A DNA stretch of 64,000 bases from Pseudomonadota bacterium (GTDB lineage: Bacteria > Pseudomonadota > Gammaproteobacteria > Burkholderiales > Burkholderiaceae_D), in contig JAFAGG010000008.1 of the NCBI GenBank assembly GCA_023422955.1, forward strand, positions 1-64,000, given 5' to 3'. Positions 57,389 through 64,000 of this stretch are shown here, piece after piece. Numbering within the stretch: the first letter of the stretch is position 1; each line of letters opens with the position of its first letter. The position numbers and the translations under genes were made by a program. Under the pieces are notes generated by a model that worked only from the letters and a program-made list of their open reading frames with translations, made no database searches and was not told the origin of the DNA.

Positions 57389-57811
57389 ATGATCATTGCC
57401 GCGCGTTCGCTCAGCCAAGTCATTACCCACATGGGAGTCGCTTTTGCCGTCATGTATGCGCTGACCGGTTCGGCCGCTTTCGGCGGCCTGGCAGCGATTG
57501 TGGAGCCGGTGGTCAATGTCGCCCTGCTCCCCCTGCACCAGGCCGCATGGGCAAAACTGCGCCGGGGCCGCGCTGCCGGGCAGATCATGTACTGGATAGG
57601 CGCGGAGAAAATCAGCCAGCTAGGCCTGCACATGGCGGTTGCTTTCGCGGTCATTTACTGGGCCACCGGTTCGCTCGCCTTCGGCGGTCTCGCAGCGGTG
57701 CTGGAACCCGTCTGCAACGTGATCGTGCTGCCGCTCCATGATCGCGCCTGGGGGCGCATCGGACAGCGCCTGAACCGGCAACAGGCGGCGCCCAAGATTG
57801 TCTATCTTTAA
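57389..57811 (+). CDS. DUF2061 membrane protein (tandem repeat), iron-regulated
   Basis: The 140-residue protein is two copies of the DUF2061 unit: SQVITHMGVAFAVMYALTGSAAFGGLAAIVEPVVNVALLPLHQAAW and SQLGLHMAVAFAVIYWATGSLAFGGLAAVLEPVCNVIVLPLHDRAW. Each has two hydrophobic helices and a conserved His-Met near its start. DUF2061 function is not established. GGGAG precedes ATG 57389. The strong Fur box suggests a role in iron supply, membrane transport or iron stress. Confidence 0.88.
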   Translation: MIIAARSLSQVITHMGVAFAVMYALTGSAAFGGLAAIVEPVVNVALLPLHQAAWAKLRRGRAAGQIMYWIGAEKISQLGLHMAVAFAVIYWATGSLAFGGLAAVLEPVCNVIVLPLHDRAWGRIGQRLNRQQAAPKIVYL

Positions 57812-57847
57812 GGCCCGTTTTTAAGACCCGAACCCGTCTGTTCGCAA

Positions 57848-57877
57848 CCTGCGCCTGTCCGAGGCGCAGGGTTTTTT
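57848..57877 (+). terminator. Rho-independent terminator of the DUF2061 gene
   Basis: CCTGCGCC (57848-57855) pairs perfectly with GGCGCAGG (57863-57870) over a 7-base loop and is followed by GTTTTTT. It lies 37 bp after the DUF2061 stop codon. Confidence 0.88.
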
Positions 57878-58012
57878 GCATTCCTTGCGTTGCAGCCGCA
57901 GTTCTGCCGCACATCCGCCATTTTTCTGACGCTGGTTTGCCTGCCTTCGGCGCAAAACGCTAAGATACGTCTCTTGCAAGACCGCCGACGGCAGAGCCAG
58001 GGAGAACATTAA

Positions 58013-58873
58013 TTGCCGAATGACCTGATTAGCGAATTCAATCTTTTCACCTATGCGGAAATGGGCCGCATTGTTGCGACGCTCATCGTGATCGTCGTTA
58101 CGACGATACTGATGAAGCTGCTGCAGCGCCGCGTACGGGTTGTCTCCACCACGCGCATCGAAGTAGCGCGACGGCGCGGCAACTTCGTCCTGGTCAAGAA
58201 CCTGGTGCTGTTTACCGCAGTGATCCTGATCGCCACCATCTGGGCTTCCAAGATTGCCGGCGCAGCCCTGTCTCTGGCGGCTGTCGCGGGTGCCATACTG
58301 ATCGTCAGCAAGGAATTCTGGCTGAACCTGCTGGGCACTGCCGCCTTGACGATTTCACGCCACTATCGCGTCGGCGACTTCATCGAGATTGACGGCATCT
58401 CGGGACGGGTCATCGATACCGACCTGCTTTCGACTACGCTTTCCGAAGCACAGGAAGGCAGCCAGCTTACCAGCCGCACCGCGGCCCTGCCGCACTCCCT
58501 GTTGCTGACGAAACCGGTGCGCAATCTGACCGCGACCGGCGAGTTCGTCGTCAACCTGCTGCGCATCGGGGTGGATCCGGCGGAAGATCTGGCAGCGCGC
58601 GAGCAAGTGTTGCTCGAAGCCGCACTCGAAGTATGCAACCCTTGGATCGCGCAAGCTGACGCTCATCTGCAGCGCATAGAGTCGCGCGAGTTGATGGATC
58701 TTCCGTCGGCTGAACCGCGCGTCATCATCCAGTTGAACAGCGCCAAGGAAGCCACGCTTTCCTTGCGTTATGCATGCCGCCCCAATGACAAGGTCAAGGT
58801 CGAACAAAAAATCCTGCGTCACTATCTCGCCCATTGCACGTCGAAATCTTCCAGCTATGTCGACGTGAAATAA
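58013..58873 (+). CDS. MscS-family mechanosensitive channel-like protein
   Basis: The 286-residue protein has an N-terminal membrane helix (about 13-35), then two more helices (VLFTAVILIATIWAS, LSLAAVAGAILIVSKEFWLNLLG). The last matches the pore-lining TM3 of MscS, followed by the beta domain (HYRVGDFIEIDGISGRVIDTDLLSTTL). It should form a homoheptameric channel that opens on membrane tension. The start is TTG 58013, with GGGAG eight bases upstream; no ATG in frame gives a full-length protein. Length is like E. coli MscS (286). Confidence 0.85.
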   Translation: MPNDLISEFNLFTYAEMGRIVATLIVIVVTTILMKLLQRRVRVVSTTRIEVARRRGNFVLVKNLVLFTAVILIATIWASKIAGAALSLAAVAGAILIVSKEFWLNLLGTAALTISRHYRVGDFIEIDGISGRVIDTDLLSTTLSEAQEGSQLTSRTAALPHSLLLTKPVRNLTATGEFVVNLLRIGVDPAEDLAAREQVLLEAALEVCNPWIAQADAHLQRIESRELMDLPSAEPRVIIQLNSAKEATLSLRYACRPNDKVKVEQKILRHYLAHCTSKSSSYVDVK

Positions 58874-59115
58874 AAAAATTTCCTCTCCGACCTCAAGAAA
58901 ATTGCAGATTGCAGCTTGCTGACTCCAACGACTGCCTGCTGAAAATCGCAGCTGCCTGATTCATTGACGCCCGAATAAAACAACCGGAAAGCAACGAGCT
59001 TTTCTTAAAAGCCCTGAGTGAACGAGTGAACTTCACTGTTCAGCCTTCGTCGAACACTCCCCTCGGGATGGACAAAGATTCATCCCTTCCCTGTCTTCCA
59101 CGCAAGGAGTGCTCA

Positions 59116-60288
59116 ATGGGCTTCAATCTATACAGTCAAAAGGGAACGCCGCTGGATCAGCAACGCTTTACCTGGCGGGAAATGGTCGGCAAGCCCATCA
59201 GCAAGCTCGATGACGATGCGTTCACGCGAGTGCGCATCATCCTGATGAACGGCCAGGAAACCGAAGCGCTGCGCTTCGGCCATGCCACGGCCCGCCGCAA
59301 CCGCGAACTGCGGGTGGCACTGGCAAAGATACGCCGCGTGGAACAGCACCAGGCCACCATGGTGAACTGGCTGATCGGTTCAGATCATTCGCCGCTTGAA
59401 ACCACCATTGCCTATGAACAGGTTGCCATCGAGGTGACGGCGGCAGTCGCGCAGAACGAACCTGATCCCTATCTTGCTCAGGCTTACCGCTTCGGCATGC
59501 TGGAAGACTTCGATCATCTCTATCGCTACTCCGCCATGCTGGACCGGCTGGAAGGCAAGGACCCCAACAACATCCTGCAAAGCTACAGCGATATCCTGCC
59601 GGGCCGCCCCACCAAGGTCGAGCATCGCGCGCCGGAAGACGATGTGCGCGAATCGTATGATCGCAAGACCGCCGCGCCCATTTCCAAGCTGCATGCGCTC
59701 ACCATCACCGCAGCCGAATTCCAGACCCACGACTATTACCAGAATATCGGTCCCCTGTTTTCCGATCCGCTGGCGCGCCAGTTATACGCAGAAATCGCAT
59801 CCATAGAAGAACAGCACGTCACGCAATACGAATCGCTGCTGGACCCGGATGAAACCTGGATGGAGCAATGGCTGCTGCATGAAGCCAACGAGGTCTATAA
59901 CTACTACAGCTGCGTGCAGCAGGAAACCGATCCGCGCATCAAGGCGATCTGGGAACGTTTTCTGGAATACGAACTGGGTCATTTCCATTATGTATGCGAG
60001 CTGTTCAAGCAGCATGAACGACGCGATCCCGCCGAAGTCTTCCCGGGCGAATTGCCCGAGCCTATCGCTTTTGCCAGCCAGCGCGATTTCGTTCGCAAGG
60101 TCCTGCTGCAGGAAGTGGATTTGCGCGCCAAGGGCACCCAGTTCGTTCCGCTGGAACAGGACAGCCCGGCATCGATCGCCTACCGCGACTACATGAACTC
60201 TCAGGGTTCGCCGACGGAAATCGCGGCGGCCGGCTATATCTGGGCGCCCGGCACCGAGCTTGCCCGCAAAGCCAGCCTGCCGATGTGA
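59116..60288 (+). CDS. Ferritin-like protein with two helical bundles
   Basis: This soluble protein of about 390 residues is rich in Glu/His helices. The N-terminal half includes ETTIAYEQVAIEVTAAV and LEDFDHLYRYSAML; the C-terminal half includes ASIEEQHVTQYESLL with Glu231, Glu232 and His234, then WLLHEANEVYNYYSC and FLEYELGHFHYVCELF. These EExxH and ExxH patterns suggest di-iron sites of the ferritin-like superfamily, but no named family is certain. AAGGAG precedes ATG 59116. The next gene, 34 bp on, encodes another ferritin-like protein, so they likely work together in metal handling or oxidative defence. Confidence 0.7.
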   Translation: MGFNLYSQKGTPLDQQRFTWREMVGKPISKLDDDAFTRVRIILMNGQETEALRFGHATARRNRELRVALAKIRRVEQHQATMVNWLIGSDHSPLETTIAYEQVAIEVTAAVAQNEPDPYLAQAYRFGMLEDFDHLYRYSAMLDRLEGKDPNNILQSYSDILPGRPTKVEHRAPEDDVRESYDRKTAAPISKLHALTITAAEFQTHDYYQNIGPLFSDPLARQLYAEIASIEEQHVTQYESLLDPDETWMEQWLLHEANEVYNYYSCVQQETDPRIKAIWERFLEYELGHFHYVCELFKQHERRDPAEVFPGELPEPIAFASQRDFVRKVLLQEVDLRAKGTQFVPLEQDSPASIAYRDYMNSQGSPTEIAAAGYIWAPGTELARKASLPM

Positions 60289-60322
60289 GCCATTTACCTC
60301 ATTCCCGAAAGGAGCAAGGAAC

Positions 60323-61072
60323 ATGAAAGAAGAAGCACAGATGGGCAGAAACCGCACCGGCATACAGATGTCGCCGCGCGATACCAAGGCAATGCAATCG
60401 ATACCGCACAAGGATGGCCACCCTGCTTCCGGCGACGAAGCGGCGGCAGCGGAAATGCGGGCCGGCTATATCGCCGAAAGCGACATGGTCGGCTCCGTCC
60501 CCCTGCCGGGCACCGTGAAAGGCGCGCTGAAAACCGGCGCCTCCATGCTGACCGGCAATGACACGCAACTTTTCATGGACAAGCTCGGCGAACGGCTGGC
60601 ATTCGAACGCACCGGCACGCGCCTGTATGAAGCGCTGATTACCAAGGTGGAATCGCTGGACGATGCGGGCAGCATCACGTCGGCAGACCTGCGTCATATT
60701 CGCGACGAAGAACACCGGCATTTCATGCTGGTGCACAAGGCGATAGAAACGCTGGGCGGCGACCCGACTTCGCAAACGCCCTGCGCCGACGTGACAGGCG
60801 TGGAATCAATGGGGTTGATGCAGGTAGTGACCGATCCGCGCACCACGCTGGCGCAGTCGCTGCACGCGATCCTGGTGGCCGAAATGACGGATAACAATGC
60901 ATGGGAAATGCTGATCGCGATGGCCAGCGATCAGGGCCATGATGACATGGCAAGCGACTTTACTGCCGCACTGGACAGCGAACGCGATCATCTGCAAAAA
61001 GTGCAGCAATGGTTCGAGGAAGCGACGCTGGGACACACGCAGCGTGGCGGAGCACGCCAGCAACTGCATTGA
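60323..61072 (+). CDS. Ferritin-like domain protein
   Basis: The 249-residue soluble protein has a disordered N-terminus and then a four-helix bundle with likely di-iron ligands: ERLAFERTGTRLYEAL, LRHIRDEEHRHFMLVHKAIE, AILVAEMTDNNAWEMLI and FTAALDSERDHLQKVQQW. The Glu and EExxH pattern fits the ferritin-like superfamily. AAAGGAGCAAGG precedes ATG 60323. It follows the previous ferritin-like gene by 34 bp, and a terminator closes the pair at 61096. The substrate is unknown. Confidence 0.75.
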   Translation: MKEEAQMGRNRTGIQMSPRDTKAMQSIPHKDGHPASGDEAAAAEMRAGYIAESDMVGSVPLPGTVKGALKTGASMLTGNDTQLFMDKLGERLAFERTGTRLYEALITKVESLDDAGSITSADLRHIRDEEHRHFMLVHKAIETLGGDPTSQTPCADVTGVESMGLMQVVTDPRTTLAQSLHAILVAEMTDNNAWEMLIAMASDQGHDDMASDFTAALDSERDHLQKVQQWFEEATLGHTQRGGARQQLH

Positions 61073-61095
61073 TGCAAGGAGAAACGGCAGCTCCG

Positions 61096-61121
61096 AAAAA
61101 GCGGGCGCATAGCCCGCTTTT
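61096..61121. terminator. Bidirectional terminator
   Basis: AAAAGCGGGC and GCCCGCTTTT form a perfect 10-bp stem with a 5-base loop, with A and T runs on the two sides. It separates the ferritin-like pair (plus strand) from the convergent chemoreceptor gene (minus strand). Confidence 0.9.
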
Positions 61122-61125
61122 CAAT

Positions 61126-62778
61126 TCAAGCCACCATTCTTAAATGCGCAGCCCTGGAGGGCAAAAACTCATTCTCTTCGCTCTCGTCCGTCAGGGGCGG
61201 CAATATCGAATTCTCTGCCATCCTCACGTCGTCCAGGCGAATCTGGAACAGCTGCACCCTTTGCGCCAGATGCCGGGACTGGTCTTCCATCGCTTGAGAT
61301 ACCGCCGCCGCCTGCTCCACCAACGCGGCATTTTGCTGCGTTCCCTGCTCCTTCTGGCTGATCGCCTGGTTCACCTGCTCTATGCGCTGGCTCTGCTCCT
61401 GGCTTGCCAGCGCAATGTCATTCATGATGGCCGTAACCTTCCCCACGCTGCCGACGATGTCATTCATGGTCGTACCAGCTCTGCCGACCAGTTGGCTACC
61501 CTTCGCCACTTTCTGCACGGAGTCAGTGATCAGGACCTTGATCTCCTGGGCAGCATTGGCGCAGCGTCCTGCCAGGCTGCGCACTTCCGTCGCCACCACC
61601 GCAAACCCGCGTCCCTGTTCGCCGGCCCGCGCCGCTTCCACTGCGGCATTCAAAGCCAGGATATTGGTCTGGAAGGCGATGTCGTTGATCACCCGTATGA
61701 TGTCGTCCATGCGTTTGGCCGACGAGGCGATTTCCTCCATGGTGTGCACGACTTCAGTGACCACCTCGCCGCCTTTCACCGCCACCTCCGAGGCTGCCAT
61801 CGCCAGCATGCTGGCTTGCCCGGCATTGTCAGCATTGCGGCTCACGTTCAGAGTGAGTTCGCTCATGCTGGAAGCCGTCTTTTCCAGTGCCGATGCCTGT
61901 TGTTCGGTGCGCGACGACAAATCCTGATTGCCTTCCGTGATCTGCGTGGAAGCCTGCGTAATGATGCCGGTTCCCTCGCGGACCTGGGTCACGATACCTG
62001 CCAGGCTTTCGCTCATGTGATTGAGCGCGCGGATCAGATCGCCGATTTCATCGTTGCTGTCGGTATCCAGGCTTTGCGTCAGATTGCCGTTCGCCACTTC
62101 GGTGGAAAATTGTTTTGCCGCTCTCAAGGGCAAGACGATGCTGCGCACCAGCCGCCAGGCCAGCAGCGCGCCAATGACCAGAGAAATGCCGCCGAGGCAA
62201 AGCATGACCCACCATCCCTGCTCGAACACGCGATCGGCCTCTTGCCCCAGCATGTTTGACTGGTCGCTATGGTAGTCCAGCATCGCGTTCACGCTCTCGG
62301 CATGCTTGCTGAGCGCAGGGCCGAAGTCGCTTTCCAGCATCTGCTCCACTTCCAGGGACTGGCCTCTTTCCTTGAAAGCTGCAAGCTCCTGCAGTAGCTG
62401 CAGATAATCCTTGCGACTGGATTCGATGCTGTTCATCAGCGTGGTTTCCGTTGTGTCGGATTGCATCGCCAGCAGCCGCTCCTTCAACGACGCTATGGCC
62501 GCTTCGTCCTGCACAAGCTGCGCATTGAAGAAATCCATCACTTCCAGGCTGTCGCTCTTGACCATAGACAGCGAATGGGCACTATGCAGATTGATCGCAT
62601 TCAGCAAGTCTGAAGCGAGCTGCTGCTTGACCATCTTTTCCTGCACCAGCTGCGTCGCCATCCCATGCACACTCGTAAGCTGCCACAACGCGGCGGCGAC
62701 GATCACGCCCATGATAGCCAGCACTACCGAGAAGGAAACAATGACGCGAGGGCCGACTCGCAGAAGGAGTTTGCTCAT
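61126..62778 (-). CDS. Methyl-accepting chemotaxis protein
   Basis: The 550-residue membrane chemoreceptor has a helix at about 10-32, a periplasmic four-helix-bundle-type sensor (about 33-185), a second helix (about 190-212), a HAMP domain and a cytoplasmic signalling region (about 270-515). The hairpin tip reads [44 protein letters not shown]. This is a class of receptor that signals to CheA/CheW. No CheR-binding pentapeptide is seen at the C-terminus. The ligand is unknown. Confidence 0.95.
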   Translation of the reverse strand: MSKLLLRVGPRVIVSFSVVLAIMGVIVAAALWQLTSVHGMATQLVQEKMVKQQLASDLLNAINLHSAHSLSMVKSDSLEVMDFFNAQLVQDEAAIASLKERLLAMQSDTTETTLMNSIESSRKDYLQLLQELAAFKERGQSLEVEQMLESDFGPALSKHAESVNAMLDYHSDQSNMLGQEADRVFEQGWWVMLCLGGISLVIGALLAWRLVRSIVLPLRAAKQFSTEVANGNLTQSLDTDSNDEIGDLIRALNHMSESLAGIVTQVREGTGIITQASTQITEGNQDLSSRTEQQASALEKTASSMSELTLNVSRNADNAGQASMLAMAASEVAVKGGEVVTEVVHTMEEIASSAKRMDDIIRVINDIAFQTNILALNAAVEAARAGEQGRGFAVVATEVRSLAGRCANAAQEIKVLITDSVQKVAKGSQLVGRAGTTMNDIVGSVGKVTAIMNDIALASQEQSQRIEQVNQAISQKEQGTQQNAALVEQAAAVSQAMEDQSRHLAQRVQLFQIRLDDVRMAENSILPPLTDESEENEFLPSRAAHLRMVA

Positions 62779-63265
62779 AGCCTGCCTTTCTTGTTATGTG
62801 CATCAGCGATGCAGACGATTATAGAAATGAAATGTGACAGCTTGATTACCTCGGGTATCGGATATCGGGCATCCGGCTTCCTGCAGAAAGAGAGGGAGAG
62901 CAAGCGAACTTTGCAGAGCGCAACGGGTCAAATTTCCAACGCCGTAAATGCATTTCGCGTTACGGCGATGTCATGCAAAAGATGGCGCCGGATTTCTTAT
63001 GCATAGGGTGAAAGAAGCAGCGAAGAATAATGATCGAAACCTGCTTTCCCGATGTGCCTGTTCTACGCATCCTGTTTTCCGGATGCTTCTTCCCTCGTCG
63101 CTACGCAACGGACTCCCTTTCATGCCTCGTATGCGTCGTGCATTCCAGAGCACGGCTGGGCAGAACCTGCCTGCGCGGTTCAGTCAGATGCGGCGAATGG
63201 GAAATGCGAAGTCAATGCAGGAAAACATACAACTCATAATCGACAAATCCACAGGAGGAAAAGCC
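62779..63265. other. Divergent intergenic region
   Basis: This 487-bp stretch should hold the chemoreceptor promoter (minus) and the promoter of the small gene at 63266 (plus). No gene, RNA or repeat was recognised. Confidence 0.35.
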
Positions 63266-63490
63266 ATGCAAAATCTTCACTACCGGATCGGAAGCTGGGA
63301 AGCGAACGCCGACATACTTCAGGTCGATGATGGCAAGCTGATGGCCATGATCAAGGTATGGGGGAATCACAATGAAGAGCAGGTATCGTCACAGCACACC
63401 GTGGTTTTCGAACATCGTCACGGCATGGATGCCGTCGAAGAAACCAGGCTGATAATGAAAGACTTGCTGGAGCAGCGCTATCAGGCATGA
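63266..63490 (+). CDS. Small hypothetical protein
   Basis: The 74-residue acidic product starts MQNLHYRIGSWEANADI and looks globular with no signal or membrane helix. AGGAGGAA lies just before ATG 63266, which supports translation. A longer frame starting at 62948 is not preferred. I recognise no family. Confidence 0.65.
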   Translation: MQNLHYRIGSWEANADILQVDDGKLMAMIKVWGNHNEEQVSSQHTVVFEHRHGMDAVEETRLIMKDLLEQRYQA

Positions 63491-63802
63491 CCCTTGTCTG
63501 CCGGGATGCTGCGGTTTCCCTCCTTATCCTGACAAGATCCGAACAATGACAAGGGATGAAAGGCGAAGAGTGAAAATCGGATTTGGGCGATGCAAAACAT
63601 ACGCCTGATCGTCGTGCATGCAGGGAGACTGCTTGCGCAATCAATACGCGGATATTTCAGGAAGATTATTCAGGAGGGAAAGAAAGAAAACAGGCAGCGC
63701 TTTACGCCGGCAGCCGAATGCATGCGGACTTCTCTGTAGTCATGCCATCGCACATCCCGCATATCCCGCGATGCTTGGCAGGATGCGCGATACGGCAATA
63801 TC
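63491..63802. other. Intergenic region downstream of ahpF
   Basis: No gene is supported in this 312-bp stretch between the small hypothetical gene and the ahpF stop. No clear terminator was found. Confidence 0.35.
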
Positions 63803-64000
63803 TCAGGCAGTAGCCGTCGATTTTTCCTCGGCGGGTGCGGAGGTACGGATCAGGTGATCGAACGCCGAGAGTGCGGCAATCGAGCCCGCTCCCATCGCCA
63901 CCACGATCTGCTTGTACGGCACCGTGGTTGCATCGCCGGCGGCAAACACCCCCGCCACATCGGTCTGTCCCTTGGCATCGATTTCGATTTCGCCATAACG
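63803..64000 (-). CDS. ahpF: Alkyl hydroperoxide reductase subunit F, C-terminal part
   Basis: The frame enters from the right edge of the window and gives 65 residues ending at TGA (63803-63805). [20 protein letters not shown] and the following [11 protein letters not shown] are the C-terminal FAD/NAD-binding end of AhpF, the flavoprotein that reduces peroxiredoxin AhpC. A related thioredoxin reductase is possible, but the TTVPYKQI segment is typical of AhpF. Confidence 0.85.
   Translation of the reverse strand, partial: RYGEIEIDAKGQTDVAGVFAAGDATTVPYKQIVVAMGAGSIAALSAFDHLIRTSAPAEEKSTATA

Overview
The window looks like the chromosome of a Burkholderiales bacterium, most likely Oxalobacteraceae-like. 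This is inferred from gene content only: a tctCBA transporter with a Bug-family binding protein, CoA-dependent aminobenzoate catabolism, a fused TreS/maltokinase, and many c-di-GMP and chemotaxis proteins. No rRNA, tRNA or CRISPR array was seen.

Region 1 (1-3068) is a nest of mobile DNA. The 3' end of a group II intron (domains V and VI) lies inside an IS3-family transposase gene. That gene is interrupted again by a complete IS30-family element with 27-bp inverted repeats and a 3-bp target duplication. The IS3 element itself truncates a BCCT-type osmolyte transporter, and its right terminal repeat is present twice.

Region 2 (3440-9821) holds a tctC-tctB-tctA tricarboxylate-type transporter operon (minus strand), a small secreted His-rich protein, a TPR-methyltransferase and an SMR exporter of the SugE/Gdx type. 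Region 3 (9845-23254) is alpha-glucan and trehalose metabolism: a tight minus-strand operon glgE, treS-maltokinase fusion, glgB, glgX, with a divergent GH13 alpha-glucosidase. Together these convert trehalose to maltose, maltose-1-phosphate and branched glucan, with debranching. GlgE carries a long N-terminal extension that looks like a degenerate GH13 barrel.

Region 4 (23539-34044) is sensory and redox: a Cache-type diguanylate cyclase, an MHYT hybrid histidine kinase, ergothioneine genes egtD and egtB with an Anabaena-sensory-rhodopsin-transducer homologue between them, and heme oxygenase plus bacteriophytochrome kinase. Region 5 (34423-37079) is a three-gene envelope/stress-type operon (DUF3618 protein, holin-like membrane protein, hydrophilic protein). 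Region 6 (37690-45697) has a predicted soluble protein made of two Cache-like repeats and a CheW domain, a periplasmic binding protein gene overlapping a GGDEF-EAL gene, and a PAS-GGDEF protein.

Region 7 (46786-54627) is a catabolic operon with a MarR regulator and a palindromic operator. It encodes an aminobenzoate-CoA ligase, a flavin monooxygenase/old-yellow-enzyme fusion, an SDR, an enoyl-CoA hydratase, an acyl-CoA dehydrogenase and a Rid-family protein. It best fits the aerobic 2-aminobenzoyl-CoA pathway. Region 8 (54766-64000) has a PAS-GGDEF-EAL protein, a Fur-box-controlled DUF2061 membrane protein, an MscS-like channel, two ferritin-like proteins, a chemoreceptor, a small hypothetical protein and the 3' end of ahpF.

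The strongest candidates for undescribed biology are the Cache-Cache-CheW protein, the binding protein/GGDEF-EAL pair (reminiscent of NspS-MbaA), the rhodopsin-transducer homologue embedded between egtD and egtB, and the Rid protein lacking the usual catalytic arginine. Start codons were chosen from visible Shine-Dalgarno sequences. Family names come from recognised motifs, not from database searches.
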